Assembly (NCBI GenBank): GCA_023053575.1
Contig: JAKZAP010000018.1
Span: forward strand, 20,426,202-20,490,201
Direction: 5' to 3'
DNA: 64,000 bases
DNA from: Branchinecta lynchi
Lineage: Eukaryota; Arthropoda; Branchiopoda; Anostraca; Branchinectidae
This document shows positions 1 to 12,000 of this stretch, one piece after another. Made by a program: the position numbers and the translations under genes. How positions within the stretch are numbered: position 1 is the first letter of the stretch; each line of letters starts with the position of its first letter. The notes below the pieces were generated by a model. That model had not been told where the DNA came from, ran no database searches, and saw only the letters and a program-made list of their open reading frames with translations.

Positions 1-3000
1 TTCCCTTACTAAGCTTACCTAGAATATCATCTTGTATGTAGATATGCGCCCTGTAGACCAACCGCTCTTGTATATCCGCGAGGAGCTGAAGCGTCATTCG
101 CACAAAAGCTGCCAGATTCTCAGAACTGCTCACATATTCAGTCAGCATCTCCGTTCTCAGAATCGAGCAGAGCTCAGCTAATGTCTCCAGATGGGTTACT
201 TTGATCAACCGAGAGCGCAGTCCATCGTAGAACATCGTGAGAAGATTTTCAAGAAACATCTCGAACTCGCCGCAGCGCGTAGTGAAGAACTGGAAGTAGA
301 GGTCGTACTCGTCTTGAACGATGCGCATCATTAGCGCGCATCCGGCGCGTAGGAGCGCACAGTTGTCTTTCATGTTGAGAATGCTCTGGACGCTGCCGGA
401 GACGCTCGGCTTGATGAGTGTATCTCGCTGCAGAATGTAAATATTCTGACAGTCAATCAGAGCAGTCTCGTATTCAGCAAGGATTTCAACGTTGTCTTCC
501 AAATACCCTGAAAAATGATAAAAATGACTACAGTTTACCGAAAGGGCGGGAGTTAAAGCACAACTCGAAAACGCAGATACAACGATTCATAAGAACACGA
601 AACCTCATTGCCGTTCTTCTAATCATTGTCAAGTTAAGAAACTAAGCGAGTTGGCACTCTGGTTCCAGTGGGTCCTTGTGCAAAGTTATCTTCAATTGCC
701 CAGGACCTTCACATTTCTGCCCTTGGCCATTTCTCCGCATTCCATCTAGGAAGAAGATATTTTAGACCCGAATAGTCCCTTTTCTTTCTTTTGTTTAAAT
801 GTTTATTTTTTTCACTAGGGTCTGCAAGTATACGAAATTCCGTCCCCTGCATCTGTTGCCATGTTACGAACCTTAGCCACCGGTAAATATGGGCCCCACG
901 GCCAATGAAAAGGAGGGAGGGGGGGGGGGGGGTGGAAACGGACACTTAGACATCAAGACCACACCAAGTTTCAACTTGATACCTATCATGACTCATAAAT
1001 TGTGATCTCCACAAAAATTAGTAACGCAGCGTTTACAAGTACAGGAAAACTTGAACAGAACCCGATCTTGGTGACAAGATTATGTTTACACGCAGAGGGA
1101 AAAAAATAAAATTCTTCAAACCAGGAAATCTGACAAAAATAAATTCACTAGCCAATAAAAAAATGTTTGAGAGCATTTACGACATCGCTACTGATAACCG
1201 CTGCTCTCAAAAGCTATCTAGACTTTTGTTTAGTCTTTTTACCAGCGCCACCGATGAGATTCTTTTCAAGTAGACCGGAATTCCTTTCATCATGAAAGGA
1301 TTTTCGTCCCGCTAGACTTTTTTTCTAGTCGTCTTCACGAACGGAATCCTTTCCAGTCGACCGGAATTCCTTTCTACGCGACGGGATTTCTTGTCCTAGT
1401 AAACGCTACATATAAGTGGAAGACCTGCCACAAGGATGGATTTTCCATAAACAGAAGTGCACGAAAAAACTGTCCGAAGTAACATACCTCTAATGTACCA
1501 ATCAGACAAAAAGAAACTGTGCATTACACGCTGGGTTAGGTCCTCCCCCTTCATCACGACGCCCCCGTATCACAACACATGATTCATTTTGGCTCTCAAG
1601 TGCGATTTCAAGTAATTTAATGGACCTGTCTTACCTATAATACTAATACAACCTACTTCCATAATCAGTCCATACATTTTTAAACCCGGGGACCCCAATT
1701 TCGTACAACATTCTAACCCCTCTTAACAACCACGCTCATTTTCTCACTTGCCGTGTTTTGCTACCCTCGATTTGTATCACGCTGTGGACGGTTGTCTGCG
1801 AGAATTTTTTCCGTCAGACAAACCGGTTATGAAAATTGTTTCCCTGTTTTCGCGTACAAGTCAACGGGTCTCAGAAAAGGCTTAAAACAGCCAAAACCGT
1901 GTGTTATTTGTTGAAATGACAGCCTAGTTTCAAAGTATTCAAGTATTTTAAAATACTGTAACTTGAAGAGTAAATAGTGCCAGGGGTCCTTTAAGTAAAA
2001 AGAAAACTCACCAATCACTTTTTTTATCTTTGCTGCCGGGCCCCTAACCTTGCCATATAGGGCGGCATAAGCATTTGTACTTGATGTTGCACGCGTTATT
2101 TCTTCTGCGTCAAACTTTGCCAAGTACTCCATAGCCTGGGCGGTAGACGTTTCTAGAGACGTCTTAACGTAGTGTCGGATTTGATTTAATGCAATAGACA
2201 GACACTGACGGTGTCGAAGGAGATACTGTGGGGCCTCGACGTAGTCACTCTGCAAAGAAGGAATGATTAAAGTCATTTTTGCAGTTACCGTTATGGCTGA
2301 TACCGCGGTTAAAAAGGCCTTTTTGCAGTTATCGTGGTATCTCGGCAGATACTGTGGTATCTGATATTCAGATACCACGGTCCGACCGTGGTAACTGTTC
2401 GTGGTATTTGAAAAAGCCATCTCACTTTCATCATCACCAGCAATCAGTCGAATTCGTTGGAGAGATTGCAATTCCGAGCCCTCCTTGTTACTTCCAAATC
2501 GCCAAAGGTGCCATACATTGAGCTTCTTCGGAGTTTCAAGCTGGAATCTTTGGCCCAACGTCGGGAAAAAATGTGCCTTAAATTTGGAGTTAAGACGCTT
2601 GAGAATCCTCGTCTGCGAGACATTTTCCCGCCTGAGTTTGAACCCGTTAGGCCTAGACCTGCGCGAATGGTTTCGCAGCCGATTCCTAAGTTACATCCGG
2701 TTTCTGCATCTCATGACTAGGCATGGGCACTGTTCCTGTTTTCTGTTTCTGTTTCTGTTTTTTTCTTCCTGTTTTGCTGTTTACTGTTATCTGTTTCAGG
2801 GACCCAAAATAAACAGAACAGCTGTTTTGAAGCCAGCTGTTTTTTTTCTCACCTGTTCTGTTCTGTTTTGGTGTATCCTGTTTTGCCCTGTTCCTGTTTT
2901 TTTTTACCTGTTTAAACAGCCAAATCTGTTTTTTGGGGGCAACCCGTCTTATCAGTACAACACACCTTTTAACTCAAGATTTCCATCATTTCGAAATGCC

Positions 3001-6000
3001 ACATTCCAAAAGAGGCCAATTTGTCAACCTTACCAGTGACCCACGCGAATTGTGGATGCGATGACGGCTATCAAAAATATTGAGCAAAAATCAAGCAATA
3101 GTAGGAATAACAGCCAAAAATGGGAACTTCAGATACTGTCAAGCTGACGGCGAATTGCATTTGACTGAGCTAGATGGATACGTAGTCAGCTAAGTCTTAG
3201 ACTACTGTTGCAGCTTTCCGACCCTTCGTGGCAGAATCAGTCTTCGGGTCCAATCTGATCAAGTGCGCAAGCGCTCAAACGTGATGTGTAAAAGTAAAAC
3301 GTGTATCATATCAGAGATGGGCGAATCCGATAATGAAAGGATTTGAACCGGAATCCAGGGCTAGGTACGAATCCGAATCCACAATTTCATGCTGAGGATT
3401 CGAATCCGAAATCGAATCCGGATTCGAATCCAACCTTAACAAAAATTAAATCATGTTCATAGGTTATAGTTTAAAAATCAGAGATGACACAAACACTAAT
3501 ATTTCAGGTAATCAGATAATGTGATAGAATACTTAACATATTTGGTGGTGGACACCAAACAATTTGATTGGCTAAAGCCCACTGTGTAAAAATTGGGAAA
3601 ACGGAAACTGAAAGGATGTATAATAGAAATTTGAGCGGATTCGTAAGATTGAGGGTTTGGAATCCGAGTCCATATCCGAATCCAGCCTGAGAAGCAGAAG
3701 ATTCGAATCCGACCAAAAGGACGAATCCGGATTCGGATTCGCCAATCTCTGTATCATATATTGTGTACGAACAGCCTAATAACCATTCGCCCTTGACGTT
3801 TAATTCATTGGTCTATATGGGCCCAGTTGCCAGCGTTTGCATGTGGGGGGGGGGGGGGGTATCACCGAAAGATACATCTAGATGGGTCTTTGGGTGGGTC
3901 CAAAGACCCATTGGGCAATCCGGGCCCAGTTGCACATAATTCGCAAAACGGTCGTAAGCCTTTAAAATTTAACTGAAAAGCCAACTAATTTTTGTGTCAT
4001 ATAATTAAACATACTGAATTATTGGGTTTCTACAAAGGGAATTTTTTTTTTCCACCCCAAGGCCCACAAGTACACCAAGTTTCAAATTAGTATCTGTCAT
4101 GGTTCACGAGATAAGAATGCCAAAATAAAACGGTGAAAACCGAGAACGAAAAACCGGCTATCGCGGCCGCAAGAGTCGAGTGTTCATAAATGAACTTTCC
4201 ACTAAAACCGAACATGTGATCTCCAAGAAGGGCTCACACGACGTATTATCTGTTCAGCGAAGTTAAATTTGGTTTCAAAAGACTAGTACTTTCAACTTCA
4301 AAAAGGCTAGAAAGGCTGAGATTAGCTTAGCGACATCACAACATCCGCACCGACTCATGATGTAAACAAACGATAACTGGAATTCCTGACAGTATTTTTG
4401 ACACAACATCAGTTCTATACGGAAAAGTTGAGATTTTTCAACTTGATGATGAAAGTGAAACTCCGTTTCACGGATTTTCGCAGAATAGTAGACTCACATT
4501 CAGCCGAGAAATCCGCACGTTTTGAGCCTTGTATGACCTGCTCAAAAGAAACCACCGAGGAAAAGCTATTCGGTATTCTGATTGAACATGCATCTCTCGC
4601 GACCCTCACCTCACAAAAAAATGACCATCATCACCAACCACTGTCACGAAGTGAAGCTTGCTTAAGTTTGAGTTTGTATGATCCGTAAACTTTAGTTTAT
4701 TACCGATTACTATCACAAACAATCCAAGTGGAAAGGTAGGCTATGCGAAAATTTCTTGTTAAGACAAAAGAAACTTCCATCTCATTTTCCATCGGGAAAA
4801 AGTGTAATTCATTGATAAAGGCAGCTGGAATTCTTGACCAAGATATTTCTTGCTCTATGAAAAGAACTCGAAGAAACGCATCTGTGCGGTGCAAGGAAGA
4901 ACTATTTAAGATACTTCTTGGTACAGGCAAACTACACGTGAACTCTGCTATAAAAATAATAAAAAGTACGGGAAATCAAATAATAAAAAAAAAAACCTGT
5001 TTTAAACAGCCGGTTCTGTTTTTTTTCGCCTGTTTAACAGCTGTTGCTGTTTTCTAAGCCATCCTTTCTGTTAAAACAGAACAGGACCGGTTTTCAAGAT
5101 TCCTGTTTTCTTTCTGTTTCTGTTCTTATGTGACCTGTTTCTGCCTGTTCCTGTTTGAATGCAAAAACAGAACAGTGCCCATGCCTACTCATGACCGATA
5201 CAGAAAAAGCTTTGTACCGTCATTCCTCGAAATGTATAACTCATCGTGGTTCTTGTATAATTCATCGTAATTCGTGCTTATTTTATAATTGTTTGAATCC
5301 TAGTTCTGACATACGTTTAATGTGACGTCATTCGTCAAAATGCATAATTCGTTGTAACTCCTGTTCATGTTATAGTGATTTGAATTTCAGTTCTGATATA
5401 AGTGTAATTGTAAATGATCACTTACAGTGATTCGAATTGTATATAAGTTTATTATTTATGTTCGGCTTGCCCGTGAAGGAATTTTGAAAATAAATTGAAA
5501 TTGAATTGAAATTGAAATTGAAACAATAGAGCCTGGGATTTTGTCAAATTGGTTGGAAAGAAGTTTGGCACTTAGTGATGTGACTGGATATCAGTTTTGC
5601 TTTTGAGATGAAAATTGAGAAAGCGCAATTTCGGCAACTGTGGTTTTTGCAGAGCAACAGTGGTAACAGATACCAGGATAACTGCAAAAACAACTAATTG
5701 CAGATCCAGTTACCGTGGTAACAGATATCATGGTATCTGCAAAAACGCAACTATTGTTATTAAAAGACACGCAGCGCTATAGATACAGTTTCTTTCCTAT
5801 TATTCTAAGATGTGTTTCTCATTTATAATCACTATTCAGCGTAAAAAATTAAAACTCGTCTTCTCCCGGTACTTCTTATCTTCTTGATTTCGCATTTTTA
5901 ACAGGAGATGCGAGGAACCACGTAGCCCAAGGAGGATGTTTGCGATCATTTTCTCCTACAATTCACGCTTCTAAGGCCACTTTCTCCTTCAACTTTAACT

Positions 6001-9000
6001 GAAAAGGCAGCTTATTTTTGCGTTTTGTATTTGACTCCCTTTATTCTCGCTTTTCCTTTCGATTCCCCGACGATTCCACAGGGAACGGTGAGAATACGAC
6101 TTTAGTTCGGAAAAAGAAATATGCAGTTGACGAAACTGGATCCACTTTACATTGCACCAACACCAGCAAAAATTGATTCTCCTCCGAATCTGAAAGGGAG
6201 TCCTTTTTTATGATGGTGATGATAACTGGAGCATTCCTCGTCCATGGGGACTCGCGAGAATACGGGGTGAGTCCCCGGGACAAACAAAAACGCGGGGACT
6301 CCTCAAGTGAAGTCCTCGGGGAACGACGAGATTACGCCTTATGGATCGTATCGCGACCAAATTGACAGTTGGCCACGCAACTTGAATCTCATCGAGGACG
6401 TGGTTCTTCCTTAGACAGAATCGCGAATGAGAGAAAATCAAAGACGCTGCTACATGCCTGGGGGCAACATAACTGTACCCTGTGCCTCGTTTAGAACCGG
6501 TGGTAGCTTTGCGAACAAGGTATGCTCAGAGTTTTGTCCCCAGGTTTGTTCGTTTATATAACTCAGAGCGTTTTCGAATGTTAAGTTTTAGGTTATTTGT
6601 ATTTTATTAATCGTAGTCTAGCATGTTATTGACCATATTTGACGTCGGTATAAATGTCTCAAAATTGTATATATTTGTAGATTGTTCTGTTATGACATTA
6701 TGTTTTGACGTAAAAAGAACCCATCGGCTTGTCCGTTATCTGTTTTTTAGATTATACTGAATTGAACTGAACAACTTCAGAAGCGGGATGCGGTACGATA
6801 GTCCAGTAAAAGTACGATAAAAAGTGGGTCAATCCGGATAAAACTGGAACACAAAAGTTTTTACACTAGAATGTTCAGAAAAAAATCGTTGAGCGACATA
6901 TCCAAAATCCACCAAAATTGCCCGTTGGGAAAACTTTCTAGGATTGCTTGAAAGGGTGGAGGGGGTGAAAAATAAAGGGGCAAAAAAAAAGTTTGTTTAG
7001 GGTGATATGACCGTCAATTCAGGGGTAATGAGAATCCGTATCTGAACTTTAATTTTTCACCCGACAAGTAGTTCACCCGGAATCCGGTAAAAAGCGGAAA
7101 TTCGGTACCGCAGAAGTAGCCTAAAAAGTTTATTTCCAATAAAAATCTTTTTCTTTGTCAAAGTCGGTTTAGTGGTAAGGAGACTTGATGAGTCCATATC
7201 TAAACTTTTTTGTATCCACCTGACAAGTAGCTCAGCCGGAATCCGGCGAAAACCGGAATTCGGTACCGCACAAGAACAAAGTTTATTGTGAAAAAATTAT
7301 TTTGTCTAATGACACAGTCGGCTTAGGGGTAAGGAGGCCTGCTCATGCCATATACAAAATTTTGTGTTCGCCCGACAAATAGCTCGCCCGGAATCCCTGC
7401 GAAAACCGGCGGCTACGGTAGCTAAGGTCCTTATGGATTCGAAGGCTACGGGAGACGATCTTATTGCACCAGGAGAACGAGGAGTTTAAGGGCATAATTA
7501 TATTTATCATTTCAGACGTATTTCTTTCTGTATAATTTTGTTTAGCATTCTTTCATAGAAGATTATCTCCTAATATTGAAGTTGGGGCTATTTGACCTCC
7601 AACGGGAGTTCAAGGGTTTAATCCTTTTAAAATTCCTTTATTAAATACAAGTATCTTACTAGCTTCAGATGTAACTATTACGTGGGCTCACCATGGATTA
7701 ATGGAGAACAATTTTGACCAATGTAAACAAGGTTTAAGTCTAACTATTATATTAGGACTTTATTTTACTTTCTTACAAGGGGTCGAATATGTCGAAGCTA
7801 CATTTTCTATTGCTGATAGAATTTATGGCTCAACATTCTTCGTAGCAACAGGGTTTCATGGATTACATGTAATTGTAGGAACAACCTTCCTAATCATCTG
7901 TTTAGCATATTCAAAGGGAAGTCTGGAAAAACTCTTATGCGTGACGACATCACCTGTTCTTGGCCAATCTATCTTTCTTCTTCAAATTTGTCTGCCCGGA
8001 GTGGGAGTGGATAAATTCTACGCCTTCAGCAGCGTAGTTCCATTCTATGCACGTCAATTTGCAGATAATAAAATGAGAAAGAAACTCTTCTGCAATGAAC
8101 CTGGAGAACTGGGTATGGCAGCTTTTACTTCTACGGAATTAATGTTTTTTGCCGGATTGCGGACGAACTACTTGCCGGTGAAAAACAGTGAAGTTCAGAG
8201 ATGGACACAACATATCTTTCAACTCGTAAATCGCAATATTAGCCTTAAAAAAAGATTCTGTCATAATATAATTTACTTCTTAACGAATTTCAGGATTCTG
8301 GGCAAACTAAATACCGGCGAAAAAATAAGTACAGACAAGGCCAGATCAGGTCTCTTTACCCCGAAACAGACTGCGGTATTAGACCGAACAATTTAATGTT
8401 TAGGATAAACTGTTTTCTTGTATGGTACCGATACAGGTTTTACCGGATTCCGGGCGAGCTACTTGTCGGATGAATACAAAAGTTTCCATACGAATTCAGC
8501 TGATCTCCTTCCCCCTAAACCGACTTTGTTATTAGACCAACAGATATTTTTAAATTCAGAAAAATCCCTTTATAGCGGGTAAGGTCATAGTTAAGGTTAA
8601 CATCATTTGGCATAGGGTAATCAGCGTTTGGCATAGGCTATTCCCAACTGTGAATACATCCGCCATTTGGTTTACCCTATTCAGGGATTAATGGTAGACT
8701 GTATTGCACCCAACGTTTCTCTTTATAACGCCAAATAAAAGACCAGGGTTGTACGAGTCTCAGTAAGAATTTTCATGACTGCAAGAACCCTTATCTCCTA
8801 AGAAATTTCTTCGCGAACTAGGCTCAAAACTCTTTTCGGTGGTAACAAATCGTAGTCAAAGTTTTCACTCTCGGTTGGCGTTCGAGTAAAACTATCGTAA
8901 AAGCATAGTCTATTTTAACCAACTTGACAAACAAATTGTATATAATTAATATAACTTTTTCTTTGTCACCTAATGTATGATAATAGTGTCGTTAGCCTAT

Positions 9001-12000
9001 GCTATCCAATGGATATTTTGGTACAAAGAAATGGTATACTGAATATTATCACAAATTTTTGAGAAAAAAAATACCATTCACTGCAGAGAAAAATTAGCAG
9101 AGAAATTTACTGTTATTTTCGTGTTTTGTTGTGTATTTTCTGGTTTGCGCTTATTTATCTTTTTTTTTTTTTTTTTGGCTATATATTGAGCAAATGACGT
9201 TCTGTATTTGTTGTTAAGCGTTTATTTTTTATTTTTGTTTTGTGTATATACTGTACAAACGCCTAACTGCGCGTAATAAAATCATTCGTTCATTCACAGG
9301 AAACCTCGAAAATAAGGCACGAAATAATTGCAAATTATCCAAAAACATGTGCTTTGGCCTTTAACAATTTTAACTTCATTCCCTCGACTAGTTTTGACGG
9401 GTGTCGACTAAATTGTATCGTAATTCCATACAGACGTGACGTAAATAGTGAGGTCGAGTCACTGAGGACCTTGGGGATCCTCAGGTCGAGTGACTGAGGA
9501 TTTGATTGTCCCTATGTCGCTTATGAATGTAAACGCAATCGGCGCCTCGCCGGCCGCTCGGCTCTCTATATATACACATTACAATAATATAAACTAAAAT
9601 TTTTCGTTTCCTGAGGTAAAATAGATCAAAGGGGTGTGACGTCATGTTCCCATACAATTTGGTTTACACCTTTTAACGATACTTGTCATTACCAGGAAAC
9701 GGCAATAACACTGGAAAGGTATTTCGACCCTGAACAAGCTAAATCAGACTAATTGGGATAGCAGCACTAACCTGAACTTAGCATTTTTGACCAGTTTCCT
9801 CATGGCATATTCGTCCAGGACATAACAACACTTCCTAGTGAATTATTTCCTTTTTTAAGGACTCCCCCACCATCCTAAATGCTGACGTATAAAGTCCACC
9901 TACGAAACTCACCTTACTCTTAGGACTGAAGAAAGCCATGTCATATTTCATTAAGACGTGTATCCGCGTTCAATAGTTACCGTGCTTGCAGACATACATA
10001 TTTATTAAACTAGAAAGTCAAAAGCTATCCCTCACTTTAGTATAGGGCAGTCTATACCACAACCCTTGATTTTTGGGTACACTATGCCAAACGCTGGGTA
10101 TATCTAGCGTTTGACAAACCCCATGCCCAACGGTGGATACGCTATGTGCTGGATATTCTAACCCAATAAAATATTGGTGATTTGAGTGAAGCTCAGAAGT
10201 CAACGAATCAGAATTCCTTTCTAGTGGAGTAGGTCAGAGGGAGAATATCAACAGGTATCCAGCGCGCGCTAGGTATCCAGCTTTAGGCATAGGCTATAAT
10301 AGTAATAATTTATTTTTAACCCACAAATCGTACAAGAAGAAAATAGTGGAGTATAAAAGAAAATATGAAGACATAATTAGGGAAAACATAACACATACAA
10401 ACAAAATCTACTTAAAGCACAATGGACACCTCTAATGCCTTACTTTGTATTAAATGCTTCACAAATAAACATTTCCGACTTCCTTTAGAAGGCGCTACGA
10501 AAATCGTCCGTTTTCTTGTAATCCCTTGTATTTACCTCTCTGGCATTTCGGCGATCCAAATCGTAGGAGCTGGGATATCGTGGCAGGAAATTCAAAAATT
10601 CCCAGCAATGCTTGATAGAAAAGGATATATTTGAGATGTCACCAAAGTCAAGCCGCAGATGCAATTTACCTGATTGTTCTAGTGTTTCATCAGAAGTTCC
10701 ACGGCAGTGCCTATTAAAAGTTTTTCTTTGTGGAATAGTGTTGTGAAGCTTGATTAGCTTGCTTTATAAAACGTACCAGGACATGCAATAAGCTTATAAG
10801 AAATAGCATAGCTGCAAAAATCATTCAAAAACAAATAACCTATTCAAATCTGAATTATCCAAGCTGATTTATGCATAAAATAAAGATCTACTAAGTATTA
10901 TAAGAAACATCACTTTTATCTTTGTCCAAGCTAGTAAATTGAGCATGTGCTGGCCCAAAAAATTACGCTTTGAAATATCACAGAGAGGAAACTGTTGAAA
11001 AAGCTGCTGATCTAGAGGGTAAGCATTGTTCCTAGGCTGTTACAGAGTGGGATTGGTGTAGTTTAGTATGCCCATTGAACTTTAAGAGTCTAAGAGATGA
11101 ATAAGCCCTATGCCAAATGCAAGACGTACCCAGCGTTTGCTATAGGGTCTACCAAAAAACAGGGATTTGTTGTAGACTGGTTCAGGATCCCAGAAACAAG
11201 GAAGCAGGAGTACTCACATGCTGCAGCATAAAGGATATGCATTCATTGCTTCTCGTGAGCAGCTGCGGGAATGACTCCGAAAGGACAGAGAACATCTGGC
11301 TATTAAGCTGAGCTGACATCTTCTCGACATCCGTAAAGTACTTCAGGTTGTAATCGATCTCATCAACAATGCTGTTTAACTCGTCCTAATAACAAACAAT
11401 TATGACATGTGATGCCAGGGTGGGTCTGTCTCTACTCTTTCATGAGAGACAATGTGTGATGATCCTTTTCGTCGATTAGTACCTCTATACCACCTCTACA
11501 CCGTTATGAAGTTGCTGACACGTTTTTGTATGCACAAAGGAGCGCGCTAAAATTCTAAGTTTTTTTCTACAATGGATCTTGGCTGAGAAGAGTTTTTATG
11601 TGGCAGCAACCTTGAACCACAGGCTAGTAAAACATTTGCTGTGCCAAAAATGTTACTCCTAGAAAACGTCTAACTCGAACGCTCTCCCTTGTAAACCCAA
11701 AAACGTTCGAAAAAGCATTGAAAGTGTTGCTACATATATGTTGTCGATGAAACAAATCCCAAACAATTATAAATGCAAAGTGGATGCAAGTGCAGATTAT
11801 GCACGCGTTCACAACGTTTTACCTTGCGTCGAAAGGTTATGCAAACATTCGCGCATTTCTAAGACGTGTACATAATATATTCCCTTCCCAACATACCCGA
11901 GGTGCTTCGAGGGTCGTGCGGGAGCGGGAATAGTCACGTAATTAACCGTCACGTAACAACATTGGGGGGGGGGGGCGTCCCCACCCCAGACGTGACGTCC

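Noticed and set aside
1827..2558. 243-residue minus-strand open frame as one exon
   Set aside because: Only 2012-2249 matches COG3 and has splice sites. The ends are a MITE and an inverted repeat block.
2401..3039. 212-residue plus-strand open frame
   Set aside because: Out of frame with the LINE peptide and continues into the CTGTTT-rich TIR of the hAT-type element.
7701..8396. 231-residue open frame
   Set aside because: It is the cox3 numt fused by chance to an inverted repeat array. The second half has no COX3 similarity and matches the 6790-7420 repeats.
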